NCBI GenBank assembly: GCA_029259675.1 | Contig: JAJDES010000329.1 | Location: 1-14,486, forward strand | Length of the DNA: 14,486 nucleotides | DNA from: Planctomycetota bacterium | Lineage (GTDB): Bacteria; Planctomycetota; UBA1135; GCA-002686595 | Direction of reading: 5' to 3' | Part shown: positions 1-7,960 of the stretch, one piece after another | How the letters are laid out: every line of letters begins with the position of its first letter | How positions within the stretch are numbered: position 1 is the first letter of the stretch | Notes under the pieces: model-generated | What the model was told of the DNA's origin: nothing | Seen by the model: the letters and a program-made list of their open reading frames with translations, nothing else | Database searches by the model: none | Position numbers and translations under genes: made by a program

Positions 1-1273
1 CCCCTGTGGCCCCAAGCGTGGACACGGTTCGGTGCAACCTCGTTTTGCGTTTGAGATTCAGTTGGACGAGATGGCGCACAAACTCGGGATCGATCCGATC
101 GAGCTGCGCCGCATTAACTTCCAGGGCGAGCACACCGAGACCGTTAACGGCCAACGCATCACTTCCAACGGCTTCCTTGAATGCTTGCGCAAGGTTGAAG
201 AGGCCAGCGGTTGGAAAGAACGCTACGGCAAGTTGCCGCGCGGCAAGGGCCTCGGCGTCGCCGGCTCCATGTACATCTCCGGCACAAACTACGCGGTCTA
301 TCCCAACGACATGCCCCAAGCCGGCATTCAGTTGCGCGTGGATCGTTCCGGTCTTGTGATGGCCTACACCGGTGGCAATGACATTGGACAGGGCTCCAAC
401 ACCGTCGTGGCCACACTGGTGGCCGAAGAGTTGGGTCTTGAACGCGAAGACGTGCGCGTCGTCGCCGCCGACACCGACCTGTGCCCGGTGGACCTGGGCG
501 CCTACTCCAGTCGCGTCACTTTCATGGTCGGCAACGCCACCATCGACGCCTGTCGCAAGCTGCGCAAGAAAATCGTCAGCGCCGTGGCTGAGGCCTGGGA
601 GGTGGATGTCGAGCGCGTGCGTCTGGGCGGCGGCCTGGCCGTGGATCTCTCCGACGCCTCCCACGAAATGAGTGTGCGCGAAGCCTTTCATTTGGCCGAA
701 GCCAAGTACGACACCCTCGGCGCAACCGGCTCCTTCAACACGCCCAAGTTGGGCGGCGATTACCGCGGCGGCACCATCGGCGCGTCACCCGCTTACTCCT
801 TCACTGCCCACGTCGTCGAAGTCAGCGTGGACGAAGAAACCGGTCGCATCACCTGCGACAAGGTCTGGTGCGCGCACGATTGCGGACGCGCGCTCAACCC
901 CACGCTCGTGGCGGGACAAATCGAAGGCTCCGTCTACATGGGCATCGCCGAGGCACTCTTGGAGGAGCACAAGGTCAATCGCTTCGGCTTGCACCAGGGT
1001 CCTTCCCTACTCGACTACGCCATGCCAACGACGGTCGACACTCCGGAAATCCACGCCATGATTGTCGAGAGCATTGACCCCGAAGGACCCTACGGCGCGA
1101 AGGAAGCCGGCGAGGGGCCACTGCACTCAGCCATCCCCGCCCTATCCAATGCGGTCTTTGACGCCATCGGCTTGCGCCTGCGCCATCTGCCGTTCACGCC
1201 CGGTCGAGTCCTGCGCGAAATGCGCGCGGCAAAGGAATCGGTTGCCGCGACCAAGCATTCGGAGGTGCGCTGA
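1..1273 (+). CDS. Molybdenum hydroxylase large subunit (4-hydroxybenzoyl-CoA reductase alpha-like), 5'-truncated
   Basis: This is the C-terminal ~423 residues of a xanthine dehydrogenase-family molybdopterin-binding subunit; the family is usually about 750-800 aa, so the first half lies before the window. The reading frame is open from base 2, ahead of the first in-frame ATG at 32, and begins with GPKRGHGSVQPRFAFE, typical of the family interior. Visible motifs are DIGQGSNT (bases ~380-403), the GQG loop that holds the molybdenum cofactor; SSRVTFMVGNA (~505-540); and GAKEAGEGP (~1094-1120), where the Glu of GEGP matches the catalytic base. The family hydroxylates, or in the CoA-ester group reductively dehydroxylates, aromatic or N-heterocyclic substrates in the cytoplasm. 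The stop overlaps the start of the FAD subunit by one base (TGATG), so the two are translationally coupled. The partner subunit points to the 4-hydroxybenzoyl-CoA reductase branch, but the substrate is inferred. Confidence 0.9.
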   Translation, partial: PCGPKRGHGSVQPRFAFEIQLDEMAHKLGIDPIELRRINFQGEHTETVNGQRITSNGFLECLRKVEEASGWKERYGKLPRGKGLGVAGSMYISGTNYAVYPNDMPQAGIQLRVDRSGLVMAYTGGNDIGQGSNTVVATLVAEELGLEREDVRVVAADTDLCPVDLGAYSSRVTFMVGNATIDACRKLRKKIVSAVAEAWEVDVERVRLGGGLAVDLSDASHEMSVREAFHLAEAKYDTLGATGSFNTPKLGGDYRGGTIGASPAYSFTAHVVEVSVDEETGRITCDKVWCAHDCGRALNPTLVAGQIEGSVYMGIAEALLEEHKVNRFGLHQGPSLLDYAMPTTVDTPEIHAMIVESIDPEGPYGAKEAGEGPLHSAIPALSNAVFDAIGLRLRHLPFTPGRVLREMRAAKESVAATKHSEVR

Positions 1274-2292
1274 TGCTGCGTTTGCCGAAGTTTGAACTTC
1301 AACGGCCCACGAGCTTGGCCGAAGCCCTGCGTCTGATCACAGACGCCGGCGAGAACGCCATGCTGATCGCCGGGGGCACCGACCTCGTGCCGAACATGAA
1401 GCACGAGCTGTTCACGCCCAAATCCGTGATCGCGCTGGCGGGCATCGAGGAACTGCACGGCATTCGCGTGGCCGAGGACGGTGCGCTCGAAATCGGTGCC
1501 ATGACGGCCTTGCACGAAGTTGCCAGCTCGCCATTGGTCATGGAACGCGCTCCCGCACTGGCCCAGGCCGCGAGTGTTGTCGCCGGACCTCAATTGCGCC
1601 GCATGGGCACCATGGGCGGCAACGTCATGCTCGACACCCGCTGCCAGTGGTACAACCAATCGTATTTCTGGCGCGAAGCGCTCGGCTTCTGCCTCAAGAA
1701 AGACGGCAGTCTGTGCCACGTCGTTCAAGGCGGCAAAAAGTGTGTCGCAGCCGCCAGCAACGACAGCGCACCGGCCCTGATGACCTTGGGCGCGCAGTTG
1801 CACTTCGAAAGTCCGCGCGGAGCCAAAGCGCTGCCCATTGACGAGCTTTGGAAATCCGACGGCATCTTCAACAAGCAAACGGCCAGCGACGAGATCCTGT
1901 GCCGCGTACGCATCCCCAAGTTGGGCTCGGTTCACAAGGGTGCCTACGGCAAATTGCGTCCGCGCGGTTCGATCGACTTCGCGCAATTGGGGATCGCCGT
2001 GCGCTTGGACCTGGACACCGGCGGCAAAATTGAATTTGCCGACGCGGTGGCGGTTGCGCTGCAAGCGCGCCCGCTGCGCATACCCAGCGTCCAAGCTGAA
2101 ATGGTCGGGGCGTCGATCGGCACAGCCGCCTTTGACGAAGCGATTGAGCGCTGCTGCGAGGCCGCGTACAAGAAATTGCGCCCGATGGACAACATCCCCG
2201 GCGACAAGGACTACCGCCGCGAAATGGTTCCCGTACTCCTGCGCCGAACCTTGCGCGCCGCGGCGCAGGATTCAGGACCCGTTCTGCCCTAA
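1273..2292 (+). CDS. FAD-binding subunit of molybdenum hydroxylase, HcrB-like with extra [4Fe-4S] site
   Basis: This 339-aa protein is the medium (flavin) subunit that passes electrons between the iron-sulfur subunit and the molybdenum site. The FAD-binding motif AGGTDLVPNMKH lies at residues 33-44, and a second flavin-contact region RRMGTMGGNVMLDTR at 109-123. Residues 124-157 form an insertion with cysteines at 124, 140, 148 and 157 (C-x15-C-x7-C-x8-C). This insertion, with TRCQWYNQS and GFCLKKDGSLCHVV, is the hallmark of the beta subunit of 4-hydroxybenzoyl-CoA reductase, where the four Cys bind an additional [4Fe-4S] cluster. Ordinary xanthine or CO dehydrogenase flavin subunits lack it. 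The ATG sits on the stop codon of the large-subunit gene. No [2Fe-2S] subunit gene follows, so it must be upstream or elsewhere. The HcrB-type architecture is well supported; the actual substrate is not known. Confidence 0.9.
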   Translation: MLRLPKFELQRPTSLAEALRLITDAGENAMLIAGGTDLVPNMKHELFTPKSVIALAGIEELHGIRVAEDGALEIGAMTALHEVASSPLVMERAPALAQAASVVAGPQLRRMGTMGGNVMLDTRCQWYNQSYFWREALGFCLKKDGSLCHVVQGGKKCVAAASNDSAPALMTLGAQLHFESPRGAKALPIDELWKSDGIFNKQTASDEILCRVRIPKLGSVHKGAYGKLRPRGSIDFAQLGIAVRLDLDTGGKIEFADAVAVALQARPLRIPSVQAEMVGASIGTAAFDEAIERCCEAAYKKLRPMDNIPGDKDYRREMVPVLLRRTLRAAAQDSGPVLP

Positions 2293-2426
2293 GTGCCGGA
2301 CCCCGCCTGGAACGCTCGGAACAGCGGCGCGCGCTTGCTGCCGCAATGAACTGAAGTTCTCTGATCGCCGGCAAGGGAGTCACGTCCCGATAGGCGCATC
2401 GACAAGCTCCAATCGACCAATAGCGT

Positions 2427-3344
2427 CTAGCCGCCGGGCTGTTGGGATTCCGAAGGCTGCTGCTCCCGTGCCGGCGCAGAATCATCCGCCTTCATTTCAG
2501 GCTCCCCGGGCGGTGCTTCATCCGCCGCTTGTGCTTGATCCTTCGGCGTTGTTTCGTTCAAGGGCAGGGGAGCGTCGAGTTCATCTTCATCGGTCTCGAG
2601 CTCGATCCGTTGCACGCGCTTCTGCTCGGAAACAACTTGGTGGTGCTCCACGTCCCCGCGCATGCTGCGCCGACGCGAGACCAAGGCCTCGGCAATTCCT
2701 CGCCGCCCGTAGACCACGACGTTATCGCCGGGATAGATAATCGTATCGCCGCGCGGTCCACCGAGATAGCTCCCCGTCGAACGAAGGATGCCGAGCACAA
2801 GGACGCCTTCGGAGCGCAAGTCCAAATCTTTGAGCGGCTTGCGCACCAACCAGTCCTCTTCGTCCACGAGAAATTGCGTAACGGTGTAATCACCTCCCAG
2901 TTGCAACATCCCGGCGTAGTCGTTCACTTCCAGATCCGTGAAGCGCTTAAGGGCCACACTGATCCAGCGAAACATCAGCTCGTCCACCCACTTGCTGCTC
3001 GATAATAGGGAGACCGTAATCACGCCCCCCAACATCAAGAATATTTTGGTCCAGGGTGTCTCCGAGCGCTCGATCTGCATCAACGACGCAATCGTACTCG
3101 CAACCGCCGTCACCAAGCCCGCGTTGCCCCACAGCATGAGTACCTGCAGAACTTTTCGCCGAACCGGATGATTGATGACCATCTCCGACTCGCTCGTTGT
3201 AAAGCCCACTCCGGTAAAAGCCGAGCGCGCTTGAAAGCGAGCGACTTCGCGCGACAGCCCGGTGTGAACCAGCGCCACGGACGCTATACGGGTTGCGATC
3301 AAAGACAAAGTCAAGATCAGCAACAGGGTGAGAATGGCAACCAT
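2427..3344 (-). CDS. Membrane protein with single pore-like segment and TrkA-C (RCK-C) domain
   Basis: The 305-aa protein has three hydrophobic segments (about residues 2-26, 65-89 and 98-116), then a cytoplasmic domain. Residues ~145-225 (TVTQFLVDEEDWLVRKPLKDLDL to YPGDNVVVYGRRG) match the TrkA-C/RCK-C ligand-binding domain of potassium transporters and channels. Residues 228-305 are a hydrophilic acidic, Gln- and Pro-rich tail with no recognisable domain. Between the first two membrane segments lies SAFTGVGFTTSESE (41-54), which resembles the pore loop and selectivity-filter region of Trk/Ktr subunits. Only one such module is present, against four in a Trk/Ktr subunit. A role in potassium or other cation transport or sensing is plausible but inferred. 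The gene starts 6 bases after the CobW GTPase stop on the same strand, so the two are probably co-transcribed. Confidence 0.75.
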   Translation of the reverse strand: MVAILTLLLILTLSLIATRIASVALVHTGLSREVARFQARSAFTGVGFTTSESEMVINHPVRRKVLQVLMLWGNAGLVTAVASTIASLMQIERSETPWTKIFLMLGGVITVSLLSSSKWVDELMFRWISVALKRFTDLEVNDYAGMLQLGGDYTVTQFLVDEEDWLVRKPLKDLDLRSEGVLVLGILRSTGSYLGGPRGDTIIYPGDNVVVYGRRGIAEALVSRRRSMRGDVEHHQVVSEQKRVQRIELETDEDELDAPLPLNETTPKDQAQAADEAPPGEPEMKADDSAPAREQQPSESQQPGG

Positions 3345-3350
3345 AGCTGT

Positions 3351-4460
3351 CTATTCGTCAGTTGCGGCGATGCAACGATCCCATCCGCGCCGCAACTCCT
3401 CCACATTCAAATCGCGGCCAATCAAGACAAGCGTCGAACGGTTCGGCATAGCGAGTTCAGCCGGTCCAATTTCCAGAAATTGACACACACCCTGCACCAA
3501 GATCGGCTTTTCAAACCCTGAGCAGCGCACGACACCCTTGAGGCGCATCAACTCGTGCGTGCGTTGGGTGGAAATGAATTGCAACCAAACCTTGAGTGTG
3601 TGGATGTCGAGCGAGGCTTCCGTTTCCAAGGCGATGGTACTCACCCCGCTGGTGTGCGGAGCGAGGGCGTGGGATCCAAGATCACCCGCGCGAACAGAAT
3701 CGGCGGCCGCCCCCCCCGCCGAAAAACTTGGGGCGGCACTCGGTGCCCCCGCTGCGAGCCGCCAGACCCCGGGCCGATCCGAGTTCAAGGCCAGCAGCGG
3801 ACCAATGGGAACTTCGCATCGCAAGCTGCGCTCGATTGGTGCGATGGAATTGATTGCGGTAAGTTTCGATTCGGCCAAAGACAACTCGGCTTGCGAGCAG
3901 CGATCCACGTGGTTGAGCAGGATCCGGTCTGCATATCCGACTTGCTCCGCAGCTTCGGGATATTGCTCCAACTGCTCCACAATTAAGCCCGCATGGGCCA
4001 AGGTCACCGTTCCATCCAAGCGAGTTGTCGCCGCTAACTCCGGGACGATCTCGAGCGTCTGGGCCACCGGCCCGGGCGACGCCAATCCCGAAGCCTCGAT
4101 CAAGACACGTTCGAAGGGCTGAGCTCGCTTCAGCCCGCGTCTGGATCGACGCTCCAACAGCCGCAGCAACGTCTCGGCCAGATCCCCGCGCACGGTGCAA
4201 CAAAGGCAACCGTTCGACAGCTCGACCACATCATCCTCCACCCCCACAACGAGCCGTCCGTCGATGCCCACATCTCCGAACTCATTCACGACCACGGCGA
4301 TGGATTCCCCATGCCGCTCGCTCAAAACCCGGTTGAGGAGTGTCGTTTTGCCACTGCCGAGAAAACCGGCCAGCAAAGTTATCGGTATGCGCGCATCTTC
4401 ATTCACCAGCACAGACTCGCATACACCAATGGCACTCTGCAACTGCTCTGTACCGGGCAT
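3351..4460 (-). CDS. CobW/COG0523 (G3E) family GTPase
   Basis: This 369-aa P-loop GTPase belongs to the family that includes cobalt, zinc and nitrile-hydratase metallochaperones. The Walker A motif GFLGSGKTT is at residues 32-40, EFGDVGIDGRLV at 60-71, the metal-binding CxCC motif as NGCLCC at 83-88, EASGLASP at 122-129, and a CobW C-terminal domain at ~285-365. The guanine-specificity motif is NHVD (183-186) rather than NKxD. The linker has only two histidines (around SHALAPHTSG), unlike the His-rich loops of zinc chaperones. The annotated start adds 24 residues before RIPITLLAG, where many homologues begin, and I see no good ribosome-binding site before the ATG at 4460, so an internal GTG start is possible. 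It heads a two-gene minus-strand unit with the TrkA-C membrane protein. The metal and client protein cannot be told from the sequence. Confidence 0.88.
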   Translation of the reverse strand: MPGTEQLQSAIGVCESVLVNEDARIPITLLAGFLGSGKTTLLNRVLSERHGESIAVVVNEFGDVGIDGRLVVGVEDDVVELSNGCLCCTVRGDLAETLLRLLERRSRRGLKRAQPFERVLIEASGLASPGPVAQTLEIVPELAATTRLDGTVTLAHAGLIVEQLEQYPEAAEQVGYADRILLNHVDRCSQAELSLAESKLTAINSIAPIERSLRCEVPIGPLLALNSDRPGVWRLAAGAPSAAPSFSAGGAAADSVRAGDLGSHALAPHTSGVSTIALETEASLDIHTLKVWLQFISTQRTHELMRLKGVVRCSGFEKPILVQGVCQFLEIGPAELAMPNRSTLVLIGRDLNVEELRRGWDRCIAATDE

Positions 4461-4807
4461 CGCACAACTCGGGGTGCTTGCTCAACAGTTGCTTTTGCCG
4501 CTCGGAATTGCCCCCTTAGGACGAGCTCTTCCCAAAGCCTTGTCAACGCCGTTCAAGGCAGTAGAGCCCATTATGCCCGAAGCGACGGAAGCCCTGAGCC
4601 TTGGCCCGCAACTACGATTCTAAGCAGCCGAACTGTGCATCCAGCAATCCGAATTCTAGTGGCCGACAAGAAATCGAGCCTGAGCTTACATTTGACATCA
4701 AACTCCAGCTGCTTATTCATGCAAGAGCTAAACCGAACGACGCTTGAAGAGTAGAGCAAGCGCGCCAGCAGGAATGCTCCGCATCTGACGCAATGATGCA
4801 CCAGCAA

Positions 4808-4835
4808 TTGTGCGACATGCCCTAGCATTGATAAT
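4808..4835 (+). promoter_or_regulatory. Possible sigma70-like promoter for the first secreted-protein gene
   Basis: A -10-like GATAAT (4830-4835, five of six consensus bases) is preceded at a 16-base spacing by TTGTGC (4808-4813), which matches only the first three bases of the -35 consensus. If real, transcription would begin just before or within the hairpin pair at 4840-4875, giving a structured leader of about 150 bases. This is a weak prediction; a TTGACA at 4692-4697 lacks a good -10 partner. Confidence 0.22.
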
Positions 4836-4839
4836 GGCT

Positions 4840-4875
4840 GGGCGCGGGATGCGCCCCGGGCGAGCTTGCTCGGGG
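4840..4875. repeat. Two adjacent GC-rich hairpins
   Basis: The first hairpin is GGGCGC / GCGCCC (4840-4845 and 4851-4856) around a 5-base loop. The second has CGAGC / GCTCG (4861-4865 and 4868-4872) around TT, extended by CCC (4855-4857) against GGG (4873-4875), with three bulged G. The CCC of the second overlaps the right arm of the first, so the two extended forms compete for shared bases. There is no T-tract on either side, so they do not look like ordinary intrinsic terminators. Confidence 0.5.
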
Positions 4876-4995
4876 TGTCGTCATGCGGAATCACCGCGCG
4901 GCCTTCACGCTCTTCCGAATCGCGGAACATCTCCGGCTCTTCCATCTAAGTCAAGTGCCCGAATCGTGTTCGCCTAAACAGAAGGAATTGTCAGC

Positions 4996-6387
4996 ATGAA
5001 TTCCCCGGTCCAAACCTTCGCCGCTCTTTTCATTTGTTCGCCACTGATTGGCGCCGAAACCATTGTCGTCAGTCCCCCTGCGCTTGGAGCTCATACCCAT
5101 GCCATCCATGATGCTGTAGAGGCTGCCTCTGCGGGAGATGTGATCCTGCTCATGCCCGGGGCGTACGGGCATAACGACACAATTGATATCGACAAGCCGC
5201 TAACCTTGATGGGTGCCGGCTCTGACATAACGCGCTATGCTTCGATTGGTAACTTTCCAGGTGATGAGCCCCTGCCAATTTACATTCACGATTTGGCAGC
5301 GGGAGAAGAGGTTCGCGTGATTGGTCTCGAACTTGCAGCCGTGACCTACGGAGGCGTGACACCGACTGTGCTCGTTGTAGCCGATTGCGAGGGCCCGGTT
5401 GTGCTGGCGGACATTTACGGTAGTGGAAATCAGCTAAACTTCGGTTCGTACGGGGTCGTTCAGGTGTTGCGCAGCAATCAAGTTTTGCTCGACGCATGCG
5501 AACTGCGCGCGGGCTCCATGAGCATTAGCTCGGGCCACGTCGGGCCGGCGCTGGCCATCGAAGACTCCCAAGTGCACATCAATGCGTGCTCCTTGTTTGG
5601 AGGCTTCGGCACCCAAACCTTGGGCGACGCCACACCCTCGTTCGGCTCTTCCGCCATCACGGCCGTGGACTCGCAAGTCCGAATCTCCAACTCAAGCATG
5701 GAGGGCGGCCCCGGCTCGGACTACCTTGCCTTCTATCACGCCTTGTCCCCGAATCCCGATCCCGAGTTTGCGCCCGGCCTGGGAGCCCCGGCCATCGATG
5801 CCGTCTCTAGCTCGATCTACATTCGCGGCGGCTCGGCAACCAGCCTGAGCGGAGGTCCGGGCGGTGAGAATCTGGTTGCCACGGTTCCGATCTACTCAGC
5901 CGGTGGCGCCGCTGTCCGATTCGATTCGGATTCACTCGTTAGCCACACGCCCGGCGTTGCGCTCATCCCCGGACTCGATGGCGATGGAGCCGACACGGCT
6001 CCCGAGTTTGAAGGAACCGGAACCGTCGTACCGCTCGCGATCAATCTCGCTCAACTGTCGCTTGCGCCAAAGGTGGCGAGCTTGGGAGCCAACATTAGTC
6101 TTAGTCTCGGAGGCGAAACGGGCGGTATCTACTTCACTTACTTCAGCTTGAGTCAAGGCCCGGCCATCGGCTTCGCAGGTGTCCCCGGACTCTCCGTACT
6201 GCCACTAGGCAGCTTGTTCTCATTGCCCGTCAAGTCTCTCGGCACCACAGGCGCCGCCGCACTTCCGATCCATGTGCCCAACAGCCCCAGCCTCCCGGGC
6301 GTCAGCTTGCTGTTCCAGGGCATCGCCCTCGCACCCGACTTGACCTATTCGTTCTCCTCGCCCGCACTGGTTGGCATCGTGCAATAA
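4996..6387 (+). CDS. Secreted beta-helix-like protein, copy 1 of a tandem pair
   Basis: The 463-aa protein has an N-terminal signal peptide (hydrophobic residues 7-20, probable cleavage after IGA-20, before ET). Residues ~30-130 carry the pattern AVEAASAGDVILLMPGAYGHNDTIDIDKPLTLMG, typical of the first coils of right-handed parallel beta-helix (pectate-lyase-like) proteins. Further short repeats of the form IxxxDSQVxIxxxS run to ~290. GLDGDGAD (~324-331) resembles a calcium-binding loop. The last ~100 residues form a Gly/Leu/Pro-rich domain ending LTYSFSSPALVGIVQ, which I associate with secreted planctomycete proteins. No catalytic residues of a polysaccharide lyase can be assigned, so a structural or carbohydrate-binding role outside the cytoplasm is inferred. 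The start is fixed by a good ribosome-binding site, AGAAGGA, nine bases before ATG. Its paralogue of identical length lies 181 bases downstream. Confidence 0.85.
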   Translation: MNSPVQTFAALFICSPLIGAETIVVSPPALGAHTHAIHDAVEAASAGDVILLMPGAYGHNDTIDIDKPLTLMGAGSDITRYASIGNFPGDEPLPIYIHDLAAGEEVRVIGLELAAVTYGGVTPTVLVVADCEGPVVLADIYGSGNQLNFGSYGVVQVLRSNQVLLDACELRAGSMSISSGHVGPALAIEDSQVHINACSLFGGFGTQTLGDATPSFGSSAITAVDSQVRISNSSMEGGPGSDYLAFYHALSPNPDPEFAPGLGAPAIDAVSSSIYIRGGSATSLSGGPGGENLVATVPIYSAGGAAVRFDSDSLVSHTPGVALIPGLDGDGADTAPEFEGTGTVVPLAINLAQLSLAPKVASLGANISLSLGGETGGIYFTYFSLSQGPAIGFAGVPGLSVLPLGSLFSLPVKSLGTTGAAALPIHVPNSPSLPGVSLLFQGIALAPDLTYSFSSPALVGIVQ

Positions 6388-6397
6388 GGACGCCAGC

Positions 6398-6429
6398 GGC
6401 GCGCGAGCTTTGCACAAGGCTCGCGCGCC
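6398..6429 (+). repeat. 32-base hairpin after copy 1 (matches the one at 7984)
   Basis: Perfect 11-bp inverted repeat GGCGCGCGAGC / GCTCGCGCGCC (6398-6408 and 6419-6429) around the 10-base loop TTTGCACAAG, beginning 10 bases after the stop codon. There is no following T-run, so it is either a non-canonical terminator or an mRNA 3'-end stabiliser. The same element follows copy 2. Confidence 0.7.
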
Positions 6430-6568
6430 CCGGCTTTGCCCCAGGCCACTCGACTGGAATGCTTTGCTCGGAACCAAGGCTCTTGCGAAGTAAGAACGCC
6501 AAAGCTCAACCCAACGAGCAATCTAATTCGTCTCGGCCCTGCTCAATCAAACTAAAGGATTCGCGCCA

Positions 6569-7960
6569 ATGAGATTGTCACACATGACGTTTGCCGCTCT
6601 GCTTGTCTGCTCTTCGCTTGCAAGCGCTGAAACCCTTTCTGTCGGCCCCGCAGGCAGCGGATTTGAGTTCGAAGAAATCGGCTTGGCCATAGCGGCGGCG
6701 GCTCCCGGAGATGTGATCACCATTGCGCCAGGCTTCTATGCGAAGGCCAATGGACTGGATATCGACAAACCGTTGACGTTGATTGGCGGAGGTTCAGACG
6801 TAACGCGCTTCACCTCCCTTCCCAACAATCCGTTCGATCAACCGTTGCCGCTTTACGTTCACGATTTGGAGCCCGGGGAAGAGGTCCGCGTCATTGGACT
6901 GGAACTTGTGCCCGGTAGCCTTGGGAATCTGGGCCCGACCATAGCCGTGATCGCAGACTGCGCCGGACCCGTGGTGCTTTCCGATGTAGCCGGCATTGGA
7001 AGCTACGGAGCCTTCGGAGGCATTGGACTTCTACTCGTTTTCCGCAGCGAGCAAGTCCTGCTGGATGCATGCGACTTGAATGCGGGCTCAAGCAATTCCA
7101 GCGTTGGACCCACCGGACCCGCGCTGAACATTGAAGATTCCAATCTGCATATCAACGCGAGCGCGATCTTCGGTGGTACGGGCGTTCAAATTTTGGGCAA
7201 TGGAGTGCCTTCCGACGGCACTCCCGCAATCGTGGCAACCCATTCAGAAGTTCGACTCTCCAACTCTCAGTTGAACGGCGGAAGCGGCTCGGACTACATA
7301 GCCTTCTTCGATCTAGGCAACCCCAATGCCAATCCGGAAGCCACCCCGGGCCTGGGAGCCTCAGCAATTCAAGCTGTGGGCAGCACCATCTTCATTCGCG
7401 GTGGCTCCTCCACCACGATCCAAGGCGGCGCAGGGGGACAGAATCTGGTTGCAACCACTCCCCTTTACTCGAGCGGGGGATCCGCAGTATCGCTTGATTC
7501 CGACTCGTTGGTAAGCAGGACACCTGGTCTAGCACTTGTGCCCGGACTCGACGGTGACGGCGCCGGCAATGCCCCAGCTATAGACGGCAGCGGAACCGTC
7601 GTTCCCGTCGCGATCAATCTCGCGCAACTAACAATAACGCCCAGCGTGGCCGGCTTGGGCACACCGGTAAGCTTCAACCTCGGAGGCGAAGCGGGTGGCA
7701 TTTACTTCACCTTCTTCAGTTTCGAACAGGGCCCGGCTGTTGGCTTTACCGGCATTCCCGGCCTTTCAGTTCTGCCCCTCGGCAGCCTGTCCTCGCTGCC
7801 CTCAAAAAGCCTCGGAGCCAAGGGCGCGGCACAACTGGGCATTCACGTTCCCAACAGCATCAGCCTCGCCGGCTCAAGCCTGCTCATGCAAGGCATTGCG
7901 CTCGCCCCGGACGCAACCTTCTCATTCTCCGCCCCGGCACAGGTTGCCATCGTCCAATAA
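6569..7960 (+). CDS. Secreted beta-helix-like protein, copy 2 of a tandem pair
   Basis: This protein is also exactly 463 aa and aligns with copy 1 from end to end without a gap. By eye about 55-60% of positions are identical; the N-terminal 60 residues are less similar (about 26 of 60). The signal peptide is residues 1-20 (cleavage at ASA-ET). Conserved blocks include LDIDKPLTLIGGGSDVTR, GEEVRVIGLEL, ADCAGPVVL, VLLDAC, SGSDY, PGLGA, FIRGGS, GGQNLVAT, the calcium-loop-like GLDGDGAG and the C-terminal domain ending FSFSAPAQVAIVQ. Two cysteines (in ADC.GPVVL and LDAC) are shared and could form a disulfide; a third in copy 1 (INACS) is Ser here. The ribosome-binding site AAAGGA lies nine bases before ATG, in a context like that of copy 1 (AAAC..AAGGA in both). 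The function is unknown; it is probably an extracellular or envelope protein. Confidence 0.85.
   Translation: MRLSHMTFAALLVCSSLASAETLSVGPAGSGFEFEEIGLAIAAAAPGDVITIAPGFYAKANGLDIDKPLTLIGGGSDVTRFTSLPNNPFDQPLPLYVHDLEPGEEVRVIGLELVPGSLGNLGPTIAVIADCAGPVVLSDVAGIGSYGAFGGIGLLLVFRSEQVLLDACDLNAGSSNSSVGPTGPALNIEDSNLHINASAIFGGTGVQILGNGVPSDGTPAIVATHSEVRLSNSQLNGGSGSDYIAFFDLGNPNANPEATPGLGASAIQAVGSTIFIRGGSSTTIQGGAGGQNLVATTPLYSSGGSAVSLDSDSLVSRTPGLALVPGLDGDGAGNAPAIDGSGTVVPVAINLAQLTITPSVAGLGTPVSFNLGGEAGGIYFTFFSFEQGPAVGFTGIPGLSVLPLGSLSSLPSKSLGAKGAAQLGIHVPNSISLAGSSLLMQGIALAPDATFSFSAPAQVAIVQ

Larger units (their letters stand above)
4461..4995. other. Divergent intergenic region, no convincing gene
   Basis: These 535 bases separate the minus-strand CobW gene from the plus-strand secreted-protein gene, so both promoters should lie here. 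An open frame on the minus strand (4571-4945, 124 codons) has no ribosome-binding site, no family I recognise and a cysteine/arginine/serine-rich composition, and I do not call it. The distinctive content is a pair of GC hairpins at 4840-4875 and a possible promoter just before them. Confidence 0.6.

Noticed and set aside
1090..2094. 334-codon minus-strand open frame
   Set aside because: It is a shadow of the two molybdenum hydroxylase genes, whose family motifs fill the plus strand.
4571..4945. 124-codon minus-strand open frame in the intergenic region
   Set aside because: It has no ribosome-binding site and no recognisable domain, its composition is Arg/Cys/Ser-rich, and it overlaps the hairpin pair. 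It cannot be excluded but is not supported.
4996..7960. Lipoprotein signal in the tandem secreted proteins (Cys14)
   Set aside because: The residue before Cys is Ile or Val, not Gly/Ala/Ser, so the lipobox is not met; a standard cleavage site follows at residue 20.
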